In this document: positions 28,246 to 36,989 of the stretch, in pieces
How positions within the stretch are numbered: the stretch's first letter is position 1
How the letters are laid out: the number at the start of each line of letters is the position of its first letter
Assembly (NCBI RefSeq): GCF_017410345.1
Contig: NZ_JAFQQZ010000044.1
Location: forward strand, 62,001 to 126,000
Source of the DNA: Methanobrevibacter sp.
GTDB taxonomy: Archaea; Methanobacteriota; Methanobacteria; Methanobacteriales; Methanobacteriaceae
Direction: 5' to 3'
Length of the DNA stretch: 64,000 nt
Program-made: the position numbers and the translations under genes
The notes under the pieces: model-generated
What the model was told of the DNA's origin: nothing
Seen by the model: only the letters and a program-made list of their open reading frames with translations
Databases searched by the model: none

Positions 28246-28755
28246 CTAATATCTATTATAAGTTCTTTCCAAAATGTATTCTGCTCTTTCCTTCAAGTTG
28301 TCGTATAAGCGTATTTGACTTTTCAATTCTTCAATGGCTTCTGTCTGACCTTGGTCAATTCTCTTTTCAATGTCCAATAACTTAGACCATTCGTCACCAG
28401 AAGGCAATTGCTTAATGTCATTTTGAGGATTTAGCATATCCTCGGAAATTGCCACATTGAATGAATGCTTGGTGATTGTAATGCTGACATTCACATCATT
28501 AGGCATGTCATAATACTTACGAGGGCGACCTCTGACCACTTTTTTTGTTGAAGATGTTAAGATTCCCACATCTTCCATAGCCCTTAAATGTTCAATAATG
28601 GCTTTCTGACCTATTTGGAGCTCTTGGGATATTTCACTGACAAATCTTGGCTCTTCCCTTAAGAGATCCATGATATCACGTCTGGTCTTGCATCCCATAA
28701 CATCAAGAATGGCTTCCATATCAACATCATCTTGCTGTCTTTGGTTCTGTTCCAT
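28246..28755 (-). CDS. ArsR-type winged-helix regulator, likely heat-shock repressor (HSR1-like)
   Basis: A 169-residue DNA-binding protein. Residues 15-85 form a winged helix (ILDVMGCKTRRDIMDLL, FVSEISQELQIGQKAIIEHLRAMEDVGIL, RGRPRKYY wing), and the C-terminus is helical, probably for dimerisation. GGAGGTC precedes the ATG. It is divergent from grpE-dnaK-dnaJ. The space between holds three TAAC-N5-GTTA palindromes, closely like the CTAAC-N5-GTTAG sites reported for the heat-shock regulator HSR1 of Archaeoglobus fulgidus. Control of this chaperone operon, and self-control through the nearest site, is therefore the best guess. Confidence 0.8.
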   Translation of the reverse strand: MEQNQRQQDDVDMEAILDVMGCKTRRDIMDLLREEPRFVSEISQELQIGQKAIIEHLRAMEDVGILTSSTKKVVRGRPRKYYDMPNDVNVSITITKHSFNVAISEDMLNPQNDIKQLPSGDEWSKLLDIEKRIDQGQTEAIEELKSQIRLYDNLKERAEYILERTYNRY

Positions 28756-28845
28756 AATTTGACCTCCACTTTTTAAAAAAATTGTAAAAATAAATTAATA
28801 TTTCTGCACTATGCTCTATAATAATATAAGTCATAAGTATTATAT

Positions 28846-28858
28846 TAACTTTTTGTTA
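28846..28858. promoter_or_regulatory. Heat-shock operator site 1 (TAAC-N5-GTTA)
   Basis: TAACTTTTTGTTA, a palindrome with a 5-base centre. It is nearest to the regulator gene and lies just upstream of a likely leftward TATA box (about 28822). Confidence 0.65.
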
Positions 28859-28873
28859 CTAAAAACCGAAATC

Positions 28874-28892
28874 TTTATATAACATTTTGTTA
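28874..28892. promoter_or_regulatory. Heat-shock operator site 2 overlapping a TATA box
   Basis: TAACATTTTGTTA at 28880-28892 overlaps the rightward TATA box TTTATATAAC (28874-28883), so a bound repressor would block TBP directly. Site 2 is 34 bases from site 1. Confidence 0.65.
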
Positions 28893-28914
28893 CTATAATA
28901 AGTATAGAGAAAGA

Positions 28915-28927
28915 TAACATTTTGTTA
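28915..28927. promoter_or_regulatory. Heat-shock operator site 3
   Basis: A second copy of TAACATTTTGTTA, 35 bases beyond site 2, just after the expected rightward transcription start (about 28903). Confidence 0.65.
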
Positions 28928-29323
28928 CTTTAATATAAATTGACAAAATAAAATCTAAATCCAACGGTTATTTATTAAAAGCAGAACTTAAACAAATCAA
29001 AAAATCAAACTTCTGTCAATGAATAACTTAAACTCAAAAAGTTATTATGAGAAACCTATAAGATTCTAAAAAATAATAACAAACCGGATAAACACAAATC
29101 AAAGAACATTTCAAAATCCTCTTTAAAAATCACACTATAAACAAAGATTTCCTAGATTTAAGCCCACACCCTAAATCTAGAAACATAAAACACTTTTCTA
29201 TTAACCCATATAATAGAAAAAACAAATCAAATTTCTTTGATTGAAGTCATGAATATTAAAGGAGCTTATCGCTCTCTTTCTCTTTCATTATAACTTTATG
29301 ATAAATTCATAAAAGGTGAATAA
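28928..29323 (+). promoter_or_regulatory. Structured 5' leader of grpE-dnaK with serial hairpins
   Basis: About 400 bases with no real gene between the operators and grpE. Perfect hairpins follow one another: AATAACTT/AAGTTATT (29022-29046), CTAGATTTA/TAAATCTAG (29152-29180), TTTTCTATTA/TAATAGAAAA (29194-29220), AATCAAA/TTTGATT (29225-29242), GAGC/GCTC extended by AAAG/CTTT (29258-29279), and TTTATGA/TCATAAA (29295-29313), which touches the AGGTG ribosome binding site (29314-29318). A 14-codon frame starts at 29249. This suggests a cis-acting RNA or a separate structured small RNA. Confidence 0.55.
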
Positions 29324-29956
29324 ATGGCTAAGAAAAACAAGAAAGAAAAATCTGAAGATTTGAATATTGAAGAAGATCAATCCAAACTTCAGGAAGAAAA
29401 GGAAGAAGCTCCTTCTGAAGATGAAGAAAAATCTGAAGATGAAGAAGTGCCTTCTGAAGGAGAAGAAGAAAAGGAAGATGATGAATTAGCTAAATTGAAA
29501 GAAGACCTTGAAAAGAAAGATGAAGAGATCATAGAGCTAAAATCCCATATACAAAGACTTCAAGCAGACTTTGATAATTTCAGAAAGCAAGGTGAAAAGC
29601 AAAAGCAAGACCTGATAAGATATGCAAATGAAGGCCTCATTGTAAAATTCATAGACATCTATGAGGATATGGAAAGGGCTCTTGAAAACTCAACTAACGA
29701 AGAAGAACTTAGAGAAGGTTTAGAACTAATTTATTCAAAAATGAAAAATACCTTAGAAAAGGAAGGTGTTGAAGAGATTCCTGCAGTGGGAGAGAAATTC
29801 GACCCATTCAAGCATGAGGCATTGCTTACTGTAGACAGTCCGGATCATGAAAACAATGAAATCGTTGATGAACTCATGAAAGGATACACCTTGAAGGATA
29901 AGGTAATCAAATACTCTAAAGTTAGAGTTTGCAAAAAAGCTAAAAAAGAAGAATAA
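29324..29956 (+). CDS. grpE: Nucleotide exchange factor GrpE
   Basis: A 210-residue co-chaperone that releases ADP from DnaK. Residues 1-60 are a Glu/Lys/Ser-rich acidic tail with repeated PSEDEE/PSEGEE blocks. Residues 60-110 form a coiled coil ([22 protein letters not shown]), and the C-terminal domain has [42 protein letters not shown]. Family motifs are complete. GGTGA lies before the ATG, next to a hairpin. It is first in grpE-dnaK-dnaJ, the usual order in Methanobacteriaceae, which acquired this system from bacteria. Confidence 0.94.
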   Translation: MAKKNKKEKSEDLNIEEDQSKLQEEKEEAPSEDEEKSEDEEVPSEGEEEKEDDELAKLKEDLEKKDEEIIELKSHIQRLQADFDNFRKQGEKQKQDLIRYANEGLIVKFIDIYEDMERALENSTNEEELREGLELIYSKMKNTLEKEGVEEIPAVGEKFDPFKHEALLTVDSPDHENNEIVDELMKGYTLKDKVIKYSKVRVCKKAKKEE

Positions 29957-30127
29957 TCAAAATATAAAAAATTAAAATTCATATTTATAAATTATTATAA
30001 AATTAAAATTATTTTAATCTTAAAATAATTTTTCTAGCAAATATTTTAAGAAATCTTAAAATTAAAATATCTGCAAATAAAAAATCAAAATAACTTTTAT
30101 TAAAAACAAAATGTAAAGGTGAAAACT

Positions 30128-32020
30128 ATGTCTGATACTAAAAAAGAAAAAATCATTGGAATTGACTTAGGAACCAGTAACTCTGCAGCTTCCGTACTTG
30201 TCGGTGGTAAACCTACCGTTATCCCAAGTGCAGAAGGTGCAAGCCAATATGGTAAGGCATTTCCAAGTTATGTCGCATTTACCGAAGATGGCCAGCAATT
30301 AGTTGGTGAACCAGCAAGAAGACAAGCTGTAACCAACCCTGAAAACACTATCAGTGCAATCAAAAGAAAAATGGGTACCGACTACAAAGTAACCATCCAA
30401 GGAAAACAATACACTCCACAGGAAATCTCTGCAAAAATCTTGCAAAAGATCAAAAAAGATGCGGAATCCTTCTTAGGAGAACCTATTGAAAAAGCGGTAA
30501 TCACCGTACCTGCTTACTTTGACGACAACCAAAGAACCGCAACCAAAGACGCAGGAACCATTGCAGGCCTCGATGTAGTAAGACTTGTAAACGAACCTAC
30601 CGCAGCAAGTTTAGCTTATGGTATCGACAAACAGGATGACGATGATGACGTAAACATTTTAGTATTCGATTTAGGTGGAGGTACCTTAGACGTAACCATC
30701 ATGGAATTCGGTGGAGGAGTATTCGAAGTGCAATCCACCAGCGGTGACACCCAACTTGGTGGTACCGACATGGACAACGCTTTAATGAACTACTTAGCAA
30801 GCGAATTCAAAGCTGAAACCGGAATCGACCTAATGACCGATGACCAAGCTGTACAAAGATTAAGAGAAGCAGCTGAAAAGGCAAAGATTGAATTGTCCAC
30901 TACATTGACAAGTGAAGTGAACTTGCCATTCATCTGCATGGGCGCTGACGGCAAACCTCACAACCTCATCAACAACTTGACCAGAGCAAAATTGGAAGAA
31001 TTAGTAGATCCTATCGTAAACAAATGTGGTCAACCTATCAAACAGGCATTGGATGATGCAAAAATGACCAAAAACGACATTGACAAAATCATTCTTGTCG
31101 GCGGACCTACTAGAATGCCAATCGTACAAAAATTCGTAGAAAACTACATCGGCAAACCTGTAGAAAGAGGAATCGACCCAATGGAATGTGTAGCAATGGG
31201 TGCAGCTATCCAAGGTGGAGTATTAGCTGGAGAAATCAAGGACTTAGTTCTCTTGGACGTTACCCCATTATCCTTAGGTATTGAAACCTTAGGTGGAGTA
31301 TCAACCACCCTTATTGAAAGAAACACTACAATTCCTGCTAAAAAGTCTCAAATCTTCTCAACTGCAGCTGACAACCAACCTTCCGTAGACATTCACGTAG
31401 TTCAAGGGGAAAGAAAAATGGCAGCAGACAACACCACTCTTGGAAGATTCCAATTAGTGGGAATACCTCCTGCACCAAGAGGAATGCCTCAAATCGAAGT
31501 AACCTTCGATATCGATGCAAACGGTATTATCAATGTTACTGCACAAGACAAAGGAACCGGCAAGGAACAATCCATTACCATCACTTCCTCTACCAAATTG
31601 ACTGACGAGGAAATCGAAAAGGCTGTCAAGGAAGCTGAAATGAACGCTGAAGCAGACAAGAAGAAACAAGAGGAAATTGAAGTTAGAAACAATGCCGACT
31701 CCATGATCTACACTGCAGAAAAAACCATCAATGAGGAAGAAATCAAGGACAAAGTCTCTGATGATGAAAGATCCAACATTGAAAGATTGGTTGCAGAACT
31801 CAGGGAATTAATCAGCGGCGACGACATTGCTGCAATCAAGGAAAAAACCGATGAACTTACCAAAGTGGTTCAAGACATCGGTGCTAGAATCTACCAAGAG
31901 GCTGCAGCAGCACAACAAGCAGCACAAGATGCAGCAGCTGGCGCTGACCCTAACGCAGGAGCAGGCCCACAAGATGACGATGACGGCACCATTGATGCTG
32001 AATTCGAAGAGAAAAAATAG
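30128..32020 (+). CDS. dnaK: Chaperone DnaK (Hsp70)
   Basis: A 630-residue Hsp70. The ATPase domain (1-370) has [25 protein letters not shown] and [10 protein letters not shown]; the linker [13 protein letters not shown] and substrate domain follow, and the lid ends in an Ala/Gln and Asp-rich tail ([14 protein letters not shown]). AAAGGTGA precedes the ATG at 30128; an in-frame GTG three codons upstream lies inside that site and is rejected. It works with GrpE and DnaJ on both sides. A hairpin sits on the stop codon, so dnaJ may depend on its own promoter. Confidence 0.97.
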   Translation: MSDTKKEKIIGIDLGTSNSAASVLVGGKPTVIPSAEGASQYGKAFPSYVAFTEDGQQLVGEPARRQAVTNPENTISAIKRKMGTDYKVTIQGKQYTPQEISAKILQKIKKDAESFLGEPIEKAVITVPAYFDDNQRTATKDAGTIAGLDVVRLVNEPTAASLAYGIDKQDDDDDVNILVFDLGGGTLDVTIMEFGGGVFEVQSTSGDTQLGGTDMDNALMNYLASEFKAETGIDLMTDDQAVQRLREAAEKAKIELSTTLTSEVNLPFICMGADGKPHNLINNLTRAKLEELVDPIVNKCGQPIKQALDDAKMTKNDIDKIILVGGPTRMPIVQKFVENYIGKPVERGIDPMECVAMGAAIQGGVLAGEIKDLVLLDVTPLSLGIETLGGVSTTLIERNTTIPAKKSQIFSTAADNQPSVDIHVVQGERKMAADNTTLGRFQLVGIPPAPRGMPQIEVTFDIDANGIINVTAQDKGTGKEQSITITSSTKLTDEEIEKAVKEAEMNAEADKKKQEEIEVRNNADSMIYTAEKTINEEEIKDKVSDDERSNIERLVAELRELISGDDIAAIKEKTDELTKVVQDIGARIYQEAAAAQQAAQDAAAGADPNAGAGPQDDDDGTIDAEFEEKK

Positions 32021-32043
32021 ATTAAAGCAATAGCTTTTAATCT
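32019..32043 (+). terminator. dnaK terminator hairpin
   Basis: AGATTAAAGC (32019-32028) pairs with GCTTT-T-AATCT (32033-32043) with one bulged T; a T-rich run follows. Confidence 0.65.
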
Positions 32044-32129
32044 ATTTATTTTTTGATTTTATTTAATCTCAAAAAAATTTATAGAAACATTTGAAACTCT
32101 CAAAAATCAAATTTAAAGATTAATAAATG

Positions 32130-32201
32130 GAATTCTTTTAGACATTCCTCCTTAGTTTTTCTTAGCCACTTATACCTTTTAATGTCTGAAGAATTCTTTT
32201 T
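32130..32201. ncRNA. Long stem-loop between dnaK and dnaJ (candidate RNA)
   Basis: In the 454-base gap between dnaK and dnaJ, GAATTCTT (32130-32137) and AGACATT (32140-32146) pair with AATGTCT (32181-32187) and AAGAATTC (32189-32196), 15 base pairs interrupted by one small internal loop. The apical loop is 34 bases and a run of T follows. The rest of the gap is AT-rich with no gene. On the minus strand the loop reads GGAGGAATG followed by only ten codons, so a peptide is unlikely. Confidence 0.4.
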
Positions 32202-32474
32202 ATTAATTAAATATTAAAAAAATCAATTAAACGTAAATTAATAAATTAAATTAAGTTTAAATATTAAAATTAACTAATAATTAATTTAGTAAATATTATT
32301 AGCTAAAATTTAATTAAATTATCAGAAAATAATGAAAAAATAATTTAATTAAATTTTAATTAATAGTAGATATGCTATTTTTAAAAATTTATTTGATAAA
32401 CATTAAAAAAAAAATAAATCATAATTAATCGAAATAAACTGAATAATCAATTATTAATCTTATAAGGTGACGAA

Positions 32475-33638
32475 ATGGCAGAGAAGCGTGACTATTATGA
32501 AGTTCTCGGAGTGGACAAGACCGCCGATGAGAAAGAGATTAAGAAAGCTTATCGTAAATTAGCTAGAAAATACCATCCTGACGTTGTGGAAGAGGATCAA
32601 AAAGAGGAAGCCACTGAAAAGTTCAAGGAAATCAGTGAAGCTTACGCTGTCCTATCCGATGAAGAGAAAAGGCAAAGATATGATCAATTCGGCCATGCAG
32701 GTATGGAAGGCTTCACCAATGAAGACATCTTTAGAAACGTAAACTTCGAAGACATCTTCCAAGGATTCGGAGGAGGCGGAATAGAGGACATATTCGATCT
32801 CTTCGGATTCGGTACAGGAAGGTCCAGATCACGCAGTACCGGACCAAGAAGGGGAAGCGACATCTACACTGAAATCGAAATCACATTGGAAGAGGCAGCT
32901 AATGGTGCCGATAAGGAAGTCACAGTCAGACACGATGTATTCTGCCCAGTCTGTGACGGTTCAAAGGCCGAGCCTGGAAGCGAAGTGGAAACCTGTCCAG
33001 TCTGTGGCGGTACAGGTCAAAGAAAACAGATTAGGCAAAGCCTCTTCGGTCAAGTCATGAACGTTGTCCAATGTGGAGAATGTAATGGTACCGGTAAGAT
33101 TATCAAGGAACCATGCCACAACTGTAAGGGAAGAGGAACCGTCAAGGAAAGCAAGACCCTCAACATCAAGATTCCAGCAGGTGTTGAAAATGGAAACAGA
33201 TTAAGAGTTTCCGGTGAAGGTAATGTTGGAGATGTTGGCGGAGGAAAGGGAGACCTTTATGTGGAAATCTACATCAAAAGGCACGAGTACTTCGAAAGGG
33301 ATGGTGCTAACCTCTACTATGAAAAGCAGATCAGCTTCGTCCAAGCAAGTTTAGGTGACACTGTAGACATTCCAACAATCAATGGTGAAGTCGAGCTTAA
33401 GATTCCACCTGGAACCCAAAGCGGAACCACATTCAGATTAAGAGACCAAGGTATGCCTTACATGAGACGTGCAGGAAAAGGTAACCTTTATGTGAACATT
33501 ACCGTTGTCGTTCCACAAAGATTAAGCAAGGAACAGAAAAAGCTCTTGATCCAATTCGGTGAAATCAGCGGAGACGAGATAAAGGTCTACAAAAAAGGAT
33601 TGTTTGACAAAGTGAAAGATGCTATAAACAATCCGTAA
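32475..33638 (+). CDS. dnaJ: Chaperone DnaJ (Hsp40)
   Basis: A 387-residue type I J-protein. The J domain (5-75) carries KYHPD, a Gly/Phe-rich region (about 90-125) follows, then four zinc-binding repeats ([32 protein letters not shown]) and the C-terminal substrate domains. All features are intact. GGTGACGAA precedes the ATG. It stimulates DnaK ATPase. It is 454 bases from dnaK and may have its own promoter in that AT-rich stretch. Confidence 0.96.
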   Translation: MAEKRDYYEVLGVDKTADEKEIKKAYRKLARKYHPDVVEEDQKEEATEKFKEISEAYAVLSDEEKRQRYDQFGHAGMEGFTNEDIFRNVNFEDIFQGFGGGGIEDIFDLFGFGTGRSRSRSTGPRRGSDIYTEIEITLEEAANGADKEVTVRHDVFCPVCDGSKAEPGSEVETCPVCGGTGQRKQIRQSLFGQVMNVVQCGECNGTGKIIKEPCHNCKGRGTVKESKTLNIKIPAGVENGNRLRVSGEGNVGDVGGGKGDLYVEIYIKRHEYFERDGANLYYEKQISFVQASLGDTVDIPTINGEVELKIPPGTQSGTTFRLRDQGMPYMRRAGKGNLYVNITVVVPQRLSKEQKKLLIQFGEISGDEIKVYKKGLFDKVKDAINNP

Positions 33639-33653
33639 ATTTAACTAATAATC

Positions 33654-33680
33654 AGATGTTTAAATTAAACATCTTTTTCT
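33654..33680 (+). terminator. dnaJ terminator hairpin
   Basis: AGATGTTTAA (33654-33663) pairs with TTAAACATCT (33665-33674), followed by TTTTTC. Confidence 0.65.
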
Positions 33681-34025
33681 ATTTTTTAACTATTTTTTCA
33701 AATATTTTCATTTTCTATTTTTCAACTATTTTTTATAAAATTTTACTAAAATTAAAAATTTTTATCTTCTTATGTAGATACTATTATTTTAAAACATGTG
33801 ATTTAAAAAATGAATCAATTTAATAATAGTAATACATGATTAAAATATAGTTTACTTATCAAACTATCATTTTAAATGTATCTTGAATCAATTAAGTTGA
33901 ATGAAAATTTTTACTGAAAAATTCTTTTCAAATTATTGGAAATTTTAGAAAATTTTCACATATTAAATGTTAATAATTATGAAGAACATATAGATTATAG
34001 TAAAAATTTTAACAGGCAAGATCTT
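33681..34025 (+). promoter_or_regulatory. Upstream region of bioW with two inverted repeats
   Basis: No gene is seen. TACTATTATT (33779-33788) is repeated inverted as AATAATAGTA (33822-33831), and ATAGTTT (33847-33853) as AAACTAT (33861-33867). These could be operators for the biotin genes. Neither fits the BirA consensus I remember. Confidence 0.35.
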
Positions 34026-34787
34026 ATGATGTACAGCATAAAGATGCGATGCTCAAAAGGAGGCCCTCATGAAGAAGGGGGAAAGCACATCTCAGGAGCA
34101 GAACGTATTTTAAGGGAAGAAGAAATAGAAAAGGAACTGATCAATGTTTATAGAAGGGCAATCACTCACGAGCGAGGAAAGCCTGATTTCATAAACTTCA
34201 AGATTGAAGAGATTGATGAAGATGACATCATCTATAAAAAGAGATTGAACATTAACCAGCATCATGTTAATTCCAAAGAGGAAGGATTGAATCTTGCCAA
34301 AGAACTACTGAAGGAAAATGATGTAAGCGAAGAATCCACCCAAAAAGCCATTCAGACCCTGCTTGACCTTGAAGATAGCATGCATGGAGCTATGCTGATT
34401 GACAAGGACACTGGAGATAGAATAGACAATAAAGGAATTAAGGGTGTCAGAGTCACCGGAATAGCCAGTGCGGACATAACTAAATACAAAGAATCACTGA
34501 AAAATGATGGAAGGGAAGGACTTCACCTTGAAGAGGCATTGATTCTAGCATCCAAGATAGCAAGTACTAAAGGAATCGTTGCAGAGCTTTGTTGGTCAGA
34601 TGATCCAAGCTATGTGATAGGATATGTTGGAACAAAGGATACTTATGAACGGATTCCTATCCTAAAAGATGAAGGAACTCCTATAGGCGGAAGGGTTTTC
34701 TTTGTTGATACAAATCAATTGAATGATGATTACACTTTAGATGATTTGATGAATTACCTTGAAAAGCAGGTTGTGCTGATTGAATAG
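34026..34787 (+). CDS. bioW: 6-carboxyhexanoate-CoA ligase (pimeloyl-CoA synthetase)
   Basis: About 253 residues. BioW activates pimelate to pimeloyl-CoA with ATP, the entry to biotin synthesis. Signature parts are SIKMRCSKGG, GKHISGAERIL, the central GVRVTGIA and the C-terminal ELCWSDDPSYVIGYV and RIPILKDEGTPIGGRVFFV. The frame extends upstream to a TTG at 33936, but those 30 residues do not look like the family; the ATG at 34026 gives MMYSIKMR. Its ribosome binding site is weak (AGGCAAG). It overlaps or abuts bioF. Confidence 0.88.
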   Translation: MMYSIKMRCSKGGPHEEGGKHISGAERILREEEIEKELINVYRRAITHERGKPDFINFKIEEIDEDDIIYKKRLNINQHHVNSKEEGLNLAKELLKENDVSEESTQKAIQTLLDLEDSMHGAMLIDKDTGDRIDNKGIKGVRVTGIASADITKYKESLKNDGREGLHLEEALILASKIASTKGIVAELCWSDDPSYVIGYVGTKDTYERIPILKDEGTPIGGRVFFVDTNQLNDDYTLDDLMNYLEKQVVLIE

Positions 34788-34809
34788 AATCCTAATTATT
34801 GATGATAAC

Positions 34810-36024
34810 ATGAATCCAAATCTTGAAAAGCAATTGAAAAAAGAGTTGGAAGAGCTCAAAAGCAAGAATCTAAATAGAACCGTAGATGACTTAAGGTTCA
34901 TCAGTTCCACAAAAGCCATCGATAGTGATGGAAAGGAGTATCTTGTTTTTGGAACAAACAATTATCTTGGATTGACTCATCATCATGATGTGATAAAAGC
35001 ATCAAAGGATGCAAGCACATATGGAACAGGTTCAACTGGTTCAAGACTGACTACAGGAGCCTCTTTTGAAGCTAGAGAACTTGAAAAAAGCATCTCCGAG
35101 TTTAAGAACACTGAATCCGCACTTATTTTTAATACAGGATATATGACTAACTTAGGAGTCATTTATGCACTTACAAAGGAAAATGACATAATATTCTCTG
35201 ATGAATTGAATCATGCAAGCATCATTGATGGAACTAAAATCTCTAAAGCTAAAGTAAAGGTCTATAAACATAAAGATACTGATGAATTGGAAAGATTAAT
35301 TCAATCTGAATTAAAAGAAATGAATAATCAAAATTCCAATTTTTTCATTGCCAGCGATGGAGTATTCAGCATGGATGGAGACATTGCTCCACTACCGGAA
35401 CTTGTGGAAATAGCTGAGAAATACAACTGCACTCTAATAATTGATGATGCTCATGCGACTGGAGTAATCGGAAAGACCGGTAAAGGAACAGTTGAATACT
35501 TTAAAGACAAGACAGGAATCGATCTGACCGATTCTGTAGACTTGCAGATAGGCACCTTAAGCAAGGCACTTGCATCTGAAGGAGGATTCGTCTGTGGAAA
35601 GCAAGTCTACATTGATTACCTCATAAACAAATCAAGACCATTCATATTCTCAACAGCACTTTCACCTTCCACAATAGCTAGTGCAAATGTTGCATTGAAT
35701 CTATTGAAGGAAAATAGTGAAGAATACTTGAATAATCTAAATTCAAACACAAAGCTTATGAGAGAACTACTCATCAATGCAGGATTGAATATTGTTGATG
35801 GAGAAACACCAATCATTCCAATCATCATAGGCCCTGCAGATTTAGCAAACAGATTCTCAAATGAACTTAAAAAAGAGGGAATTTTGGTTTCAGCAATCAG
35901 ACCACCATCCGTACCTAAAGAGATGAGCAGACTGAGATTTACAATAATGTCAACCCATACAAAAGAAGAAATAGAATTCACTGCAAATGAGATTATTAAA
36001 ATTTGGAATAATATTAAAAAATAG
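34810..36024 (+). CDS. bioF: 8-amino-7-oxononanoate synthase
   Basis: About 404 residues; a PLP enzyme that condenses pimeloyl-CoA with alanine in biotin synthesis. Family landmarks are NNYLGLTHH, STGSRLTTG, DELNHASIIDG, IDDAHATGVIG and GTLSKALASEGGFVCG with the PLP-binding lysine. It is directly downstream of bioW, whose product it uses. The frame opens at a TTG (34780) overlapping the bioW stop, but the ATG at 34810 is preferred; the start is not certain. bioA, bioD and bioB are not in the window. Confidence 0.92.
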   Translation: MNPNLEKQLKKELEELKSKNLNRTVDDLRFISSTKAIDSDGKEYLVFGTNNYLGLTHHHDVIKASKDASTYGTGSTGSRLTTGASFEARELEKSISEFKNTESALIFNTGYMTNLGVIYALTKENDIIFSDELNHASIIDGTKISKAKVKVYKHKDTDELERLIQSELKEMNNQNSNFFIASDGVFSMDGDIAPLPELVEIAEKYNCTLIIDDAHATGVIGKTGKGTVEYFKDKTGIDLTDSVDLQIGTLSKALASEGGFVCGKQVYIDYLINKSRPFIFSTALSPSTIASANVALNLLKENSEEYLNNLNSNTKLMRELLINAGLNIVDGETPIIPIIIGPADLANRFSNELKKEGILVSAIRPPSVPKEMSRLRFTIMSTHTKEEIEFTANEIIKIWNNIKK

Positions 36025-36046
36025 CTTTTTTTAAAAATAGATAAAA

Positions 36047-36116
36047 GGATTAACTCTCCCTACTAGTGAAAGAGTTTTGGTCAAGGTTTTATTGGCCGAA
36101 GGCCAATAAAAGCTTG
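36047..36116 (-). repeat. Hairpin-plus-tail element at the 3' end of rnpB (copy 1)
   Basis: Read leftward from 36116: CAAGC, a perfect hairpin TTTTATTGGCC-TTC-GGCCAATAAAA (36087-36111), then the tail CCTTGACCAAAACTCT and CTAGT. The same element follows map at 48908. The stem differs between the copies by paired changes (GGCC/GGCC here, GACC/GGTC there). It probably ends the rnpB transcript, but the conserved tail goes beyond a plain terminator. Confidence 0.7.
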
Positions 36117-36409
36117 TTGGTCTGCCGAGAGTAACCCACATTCTGTTTTATACAGCATTCATCTTAGCGAACTACTCTGCTTCCCTTAGAGGTCATCAGC
36201 ATATTTGTTCTTGCATCCTGTAGATTGGCCGTTTCACCGATTCCTTTAATGTCCATCAGTCAAGCATCATTGTCATCCATCAAAGGCCGTGTCGTTTCTG
36301 CTCCAGAGTCATACTTCTCAGCATAAGTCTTTCAACTTTACAGTCTATACGATGTGCGGAGTTTCCCTAGTTATAAAACCAGCAGCTGTCTTCGGCTTAC
36401 CATTACCAA
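36117..36409 (-). ncRNA. rnpB: RNase P RNA
   Basis: About 293 nt of archaeal RNase P RNA, the catalytic part of the enzyme that trims tRNA 5' ends. Conserved blocks read leftward are GGGAAACTCCGCAC, AGAAACGACACGGCC, GGTGAAACGGCCAATCTA and AGATGAATGCTG with ACAGAATGTGGGTTAC. The ends pair as P1 (TTGGT/ACCAA) and P2 (GCCGA/TCGGC), which sets the limits to within a few bases. A TATA-like TTTATAC lies at 36426-36432, so it has its own promoter. Confidence 0.93.
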
Positions 36410-36425
36410 TAATTTATCTTTTCTA

Positions 36426-36432
36426 GTATAAA
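36426..36432 (-). promoter_or_regulatory. TATA box of rnpB
   Basis: TTTATAC on the minus strand, about 20 bases before the predicted RNA start. Confidence 0.55.
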
Positions 36433-36477
36433 TAATTAAAATTTGAAAAATAGTAAAAAAATTAAAAAAGAAGAAAA

Positions 36478-36828
36478 TCATTTAGTCTTATTCTGGACCA
36501 TGATCATCTTACCCGTTTGTGGGTCCTTATACACCTTACCCATCTCGGTATAACCCTGTCCAGTCTGATTGCTTGTATCAGGAGTCTCATTCAATATTTC
36601 CCCCTCTTGAACCTCAGTCACTTCCTGATTCATTGCTTCCATAACCTGTTCCTTCTGTTCCTGAGTCAAATCATTATTAAATAAAACGCTTTGCATGTTC
36701 CAAGCAAGCACCAGGAAAACGAGCAAGCCTACAGCAATGACCAACATTGCATCCACAAGGTTGGCGGTTCCTGCCATAGGATCCTCTTCCTCACTGTCAA
36801 AACGTCCCTTTCCTCGACGACGAGCCAT
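36478..36828 (-). CDS. DUF2149 membrane protein, ExbD-like partner of the proton channel
   Basis: A 116-residue protein of the DUF2149 family known from methanogens. It has a short basic N-terminus, an acidic EEEDPMAGTANLVDAML region with an aspartate entering a single membrane helix (about 25-45), then a Glu/Gln-rich periplasmic-side tail ending in KVYKDPQTGKMIMV. The Asp before the helix and the size recall ExbD/TolR. GGTGATTGTT decides the ATG at 36828. It is downstream of an ExbB/TolQ-type gene. The function of the pair in archaea is not established. Confidence 0.8.
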   Translation of the reverse strand: MARRRGKGRFDSEEEDPMAGTANLVDAMLVIAVGLLVFLVLAWNMQSVLFNNDLTQEQKEQVMEAMNQEVTEVQEGEILNETPDTSNQTGQGYTEMGKVYKDPQTGKMIMVQNKTK

Positions 36829-36989
36829 AACAATCACCAAAATTTTTAATATAAACACATATGAATTCCAATCTATTGTAAAATTTTTTAAATATATTGT
36901 ATACAATATCTGAACTTATTTTTCAAAAACAATTTATTTAAATTAATGTTTTCAAAATTATATTGTATAATCCTCAATCACTTCAGTGA

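Noticed and set aside
29249-29293. 14-codon frame in the grpE leader
   Set aside because: No ribosome binding site and it overlaps a hairpin; more likely chance, though noted in the leader entry.
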